A DNA stretch of 37,846 nt, taken from positions 1-37,846 of the forward strand of contig NZ_JAHHPP010000315.1 of NCBI RefSeq assembly GCF_024606265.1, given 5' to 3'. This document shows, in pieces, positions 35,313 through 37,846 of this stretch. Position numbers and translations under genes: made by a program. How positions within the stretch are numbered: position 1 is the stretch's first letter; every line of letters begins with the position of its first letter. The notes below the pieces were generated by a model. It ran no database searches. It was not told the origin of the DNA and was given only the letters and a program-made list of their open reading frames with translations. The DNA is from Endozoicomonas sp. SESOKO1. GTDB taxonomy: Bacteria; Pseudomonadota; Gammaproteobacteria; Pseudomonadales; Endozoicomonadaceae.

Positions 35313-37571
35313 ATGCAACCAATTCCGCAAAGCAGCACAGCCCCAGGCAAAATGGAAACCAATGAACAGCGGTTGTTTAACAACCTGGAACCATTGTGTG
35401 ATTCATTGCGTACGTTTGTGGTCTCCTTTAACAAATATATCTCGGAAGCCTCTGAACAGGATCAGATCCAATCGATGAATCGTTTGCAGGAATTATCACG
35501 GCCCGAATTGACGATCTTCACCACTATTGATGAGCGCAAAATTGCCGGACTGAAAATTTCCATGATGGAGCAGCCGTCAGGTGCCGATTTGACCGATGCA
35601 TCGCAACAGCGTGAACAACGGGATATACAGTACGACAGTTGCACCGCAAAGGCTTCCGGCGCTTCCGCATACCGTGCCGCATCAGCTGATAAGGCTGAAA
35701 TTTTCCAATGTCAGGCCAATTATCTGGAATTCGAAAAGAAGTTCGTTTTCGATCGTTTAATTCATGAGGCCAGCTTCAGTCCAACGAGTAAGCACCTGGT
35801 TATCAATGGTTCTGAAGATGAACATGATGATCGTCTGGATATCTGGCGACTGGCTGATGATGGCAACTGGTTGCACACAGGGGAGCTTTGCGGGTTTAAC
35901 CATCACTACGAGTTCAACCGGGCAGAAAATACGCTACTGAGTGCCGAGGATGATGGCGAAGTCACGGTGAGTACGCTGAGCACGGACGGCAGTTGGGAAG
36001 AGGCGGCGGTGCTTGAGCCCGAGCCCGAGCAAGAACATTATCCGAAGGTGCAGGTAGCCTTTAGCCCCTTGCAGAAGAAGATTATGGCCTGGGACACGCA
36101 CACCGGCAAAATCAACCTGTTGCGGGAGGATAGTAACGGACGGTGGATCCCACTGACCCAGACCAAAAAGGTCAGGCACCATCAGCAATGGGGGCCACAG
36201 CAACCGCCCTTACAGCCCATGGATAATCATATACTGACTTATCAGGGCACAACAGCGACCATCTGGAGCTGCAATGATGATAACAACTGCCTGGACGAAA
36301 ATAAGGTCATTGAGTGCGATAGCGATATTTCAAGTGCCCAGATGAGTGATGATGGGCAGCTTGCCGTGATCTTTACCGTGGGGCGCCAGGTTGTTTTTCT
36401 GGGTTGCGATACCGATGGTCAATGGTTACAGATCGGGCAGGTTTACCATCCTAAATGGAGTTTTGATCACCTTAACCGGCGTCATTTCCACTTTGTGGAC
36501 AGGGCGACCTTCAATGCCGCCGGGCAATATGCGATAACCCAGGATTCAGGCCATAGAGTTATAATTTCCGGTTATGACAATAATGGTGACTGGGTGATAA
36601 AAACTGAAATCCAGGATTGTAAAGAGGCCAGGTTCAGCCCCTCCGGGCGTAAATTACTGGCACGGCTCCTTGACCCCCTGGACTGCATCAATACCGATGA
36701 TAAACCGGATGAAGGTGTGGACACTGAGCGCGTCTACAATTCCGAACCCATCGTTAGACGAAGTCCTGGCACTTTTAAACTCTGGGACTGCAGCAGTACT
36801 GGTGATCGGCTCGATGAAGCTCAGACCCTGGAGCACATCGGCAGTAGTGATGTCATCTTCAGCCCCTCAGAGAATCTTCTCCTGAGCTATGGCAATGGCT
36901 CAAATTTTGCCTGCATCTGGGGTGATGATGGGGAAGGAAATCTGGTTGAAAAAGGTTGGGTAAGTTATCAGCAGATGATCAAGTATGCTGCCTTTAATCC
37001 CCAGGAGGACAGCGTGCTGACCTACAATGATGGCCGTACGGTAAAAATTCATGGACTCAACAGCCAGGGCGCATGGCAGGAACAGTTGAAGCTTCAACAT
37101 CAACGATATATTCGTGATGCCCGGTTTTCCCCTTCCGGATGCCTTGCCTATTCCATTAGCGTAGACAGAACTGCCTGTATCATGGGGCGTGACGACGATG
37201 GTGAGTGGATGAAACTGGCGGTGACAAGCCCTGGTATCTACTCCGTCGATGGTGCCAGTTTTAATGAACCGGAAAACCATTTCCTGACCTATGGCAATAA
37301 ATTGGACCGGAAGGACAAGCATCAGCCAGGCCTTGTGCAGCTATGGGGCATCGGTGATGATGACAAATGGGTACAAAAAGAGCAGATAAAAGTGGATTAT
37401 CCTGTCAAAGAGGCCAAATTCAGCCCCGATGGTGATCATTTAATGATCCACTGCCACGATGAACGGCGGATGCGAACCCGTTCAGAAGCCGGCATTGCGT
37501 TACTCTGGAAGATACCTGACAGTCCGGGGCAGGAAATAGCCACACTTGAGGCTTTGCAGGATGGTCAGTAA
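35313..37571 (+). CDS. WD40-type beta-propeller repeat protein, 752 aa
   Basis: From the ATG at 35313 (GGAG six bases before, preferred over a TTG at 35298). Residues 1 to about 145 are non-repetitive, helical and polar, with no F-box that I can see and no signal peptide. From about 150 to the end there are many degenerate propeller repeats of the type A-x-FSPxG-(5)-S, then LW/I-x-G-x-D-(2)-G-x-W. Examples are EASFSPTSKHLVI, EARFSPSGRKLLA, DARFSPSGCLAYS and EAKFSPDGDHLMI, with linking DSNGRW, DTDGQW and DNNGDW. The repeats share their peculiar D-x-x-G-x-W strand with the F-box/propeller protein at 5240-7222, so the two belong to one repeat family. Probably a protein-interaction scaffold; effector function is speculation. 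Confidence 0.75.
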   Translation: MQPIPQSSTAPGKMETNEQRLFNNLEPLCDSLRTFVVSFNKYISEASEQDQIQSMNRLQELSRPELTIFTTIDERKIAGLKISMMEQPSGADLTDASQQREQRDIQYDSCTAKASGASAYRAASADKAEIFQCQANYLEFEKKFVFDRLIHEASFSPTSKHLVINGSEDEHDDRLDIWRLADDGNWLHTGELCGFNHHYEFNRAENTLLSAEDDGEVTVSTLSTDGSWEEAAVLEPEPEQEHYPKVQVAFSPLQKKIMAWDTHTGKINLLREDSNGRWIPLTQTKKVRHHQQWGPQQPPLQPMDNHILTYQGTTATIWSCNDDNNCLDENKVIECDSDISSAQMSDDGQLAVIFTVGRQVVFLGCDTDGQWLQIGQVYHPKWSFDHLNRRHFHFVDRATFNAAGQYAITQDSGHRVIISGYDNNGDWVIKTEIQDCKEARFSPSGRKLLARLLDPLDCINTDDKPDEGVDTERVYNSEPIVRRSPGTFKLWDCSSTGDRLDEAQTLEHIGSSDVIFSPSENLLLSYGNGSNFACIWGDDGEGNLVEKGWVSYQQMIKYAAFNPQEDSVLTYNDGRTVKIHGLNSQGAWQEQLKLQHQRYIRDARFSPSGCLAYSISVDRTACIMGRDDDGEWMKLAVTSPGIYSVDGASFNEPENHFLTYGNKLDRKDKHQPGLVQLWGIGDDDKWVQKEQIKVDYPVKEAKFSPDGDHLMIHCHDERRMRTRSEAGIALLWKIPDSPGQEIATLEALQDGQ

Positions 37572-37752
37572 TGGTTGCCGCCCAATGGCTTGATGGTATG
37601 TATCAATCATACTGACGCTGGATCACAACAGGCGGTTCTGATGATAGGGAGTGGTTCTCTCTGCCGTTTTCTGCCTGTTTGATCGGCCCGGAATAACGGT
37701 GTTGTTCCTTGCTGCAATTTCAGGGAGGACTGCAGGATTGGTTAAAAAAGAC

Positions 37753-37780
37753 TTGCTTTTCAAGGTGTTCAGGGTAACAT
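37753..37780 (+). promoter_or_regulatory. Likely promoter of tRNA-Ser
   Basis: TTGCTT (37753-37758) and TAACAT (37775-37780) are separated by 16 bases and end 13 bases before the mature tRNA 5' end, the right place for a sigma-70 promoter. Confidence 0.5.
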
Positions 37781-37793
37781 AATCAACGTTTAC

Positions 37794-37846
37794 GGTGAGG
37801 TGGCCGAGAGGCTGAAGGCGCTCCCCTGCTAAGGGAGTATACGGTT
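37794..37846 (+). tRNA. tRNA-Ser(GCU), 3' end cut by window edge
   Basis: Acceptor strand GGTGAGG, then TGGCCGAGAGGCTGAAGGC (D arm of a class II tRNA). The anticodon arm has CTCCCCTGCTAAGGGAG with anticodon GCT, reading AGC/AGU serine codons. The variable arm starts (TATACGGTT) before the window ends. The sequence follows E. coli tRNA-Ser(GCU) almost base for base, and its position after csrA matches the csrA-serV order. Confidence 0.95.

Overview
The window looks like chromosomal DNA of a gammaproteobacterium, most likely Endozoicomonas or a close relative (Oceanospirillales). The assignment rests on two things. One is the backbone gene set and order (eno, ftsB, ispD-ispF-truD-surE-pcm-DUF368-nlpD-rpoS, fdxA and mutS on the opposite strand, pncC-recA-recX, alaS-lysC-csrA-tRNA-Ser). 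The other is a set of eukaryote-like repeat proteins, including an F-box-like/beta-propeller protein, of the kind expected in animal-associated members of this group. Gammaproteobacteria is secure from the genes; the genus is inference.

Layout. 1-1656: 3' part of an IS200/IS605-type tnpB with an apparently intact nuclease core. Its reading frame runs without a stop into a downstream unknown ORF. 1721-3528: an unrecognised 390-aa protein on the minus strand and a small DUF406 (YfcZ/YiiS-like) gene. 3801-5093: enolase with a good sigma-70 promoter and a terminator. 5240-7222 (minus): F-box-like plus beta-propeller protein. 7611-15241: a long plus-strand housekeeping run covering cell division (ftsB), isoprenoid synthesis (ispD, ispF), tRNA pseudouridylation (truD), survival and repair (surE, pcm), a polyprenyl-phosphate transporter candidate, nlpD and rpoS. 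A 163-bp element with 20-bp terminal inverted repeats separates ftsB from ispD. 15310-18449 (minus): fdxA and mutS. 18770-25528: an accessory block between mutS and pncC, with an alpha/beta hydrolase, unknown proteins, a possible cystatin-like small protein and a zinc-responsive zrgABCD operon behind a Zur-like palindrome. 25701-27918: pncC, then recA behind two abutting LexA boxes, then recX. 28122-34954: an M14-type peptidase-like gene, tapT, alaS, lysC and csrA. 35313-37571: a second beta-propeller protein with the same repeat style as the F-box protein. 37794-end: a tRNA-Ser(GCU) cut by the window edge.

Working together: surE-pcm-DUF368-nlpD-rpoS is the stationary-phase/envelope neighbourhood. 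recA-recX is an SOS unit, with RecX modulating RecA. zrgABCD is probably induced by zinc starvation, with a His-rich periplasmic zinc binder, an ABC ATPase, an FtsX-like permease and a DUF3299 periplasmic protein.

A recurring theme is short in-frame or near-gene tandem duplication: an Asp/Glu/Tyr-rich insertion in IspF, a similar tail on CsrA, 18-bp repeats at the start of zrgB and 15-bp repeats after recX. This suggests a slippage-tolerant genome. The most novel-looking items are the F-box/propeller pair, the inverted-repeat element with its relics, the cystatin-like ORF, and the IspF and CsrA low-complexity additions. No CRISPR array, rRNA or prophage was seen.
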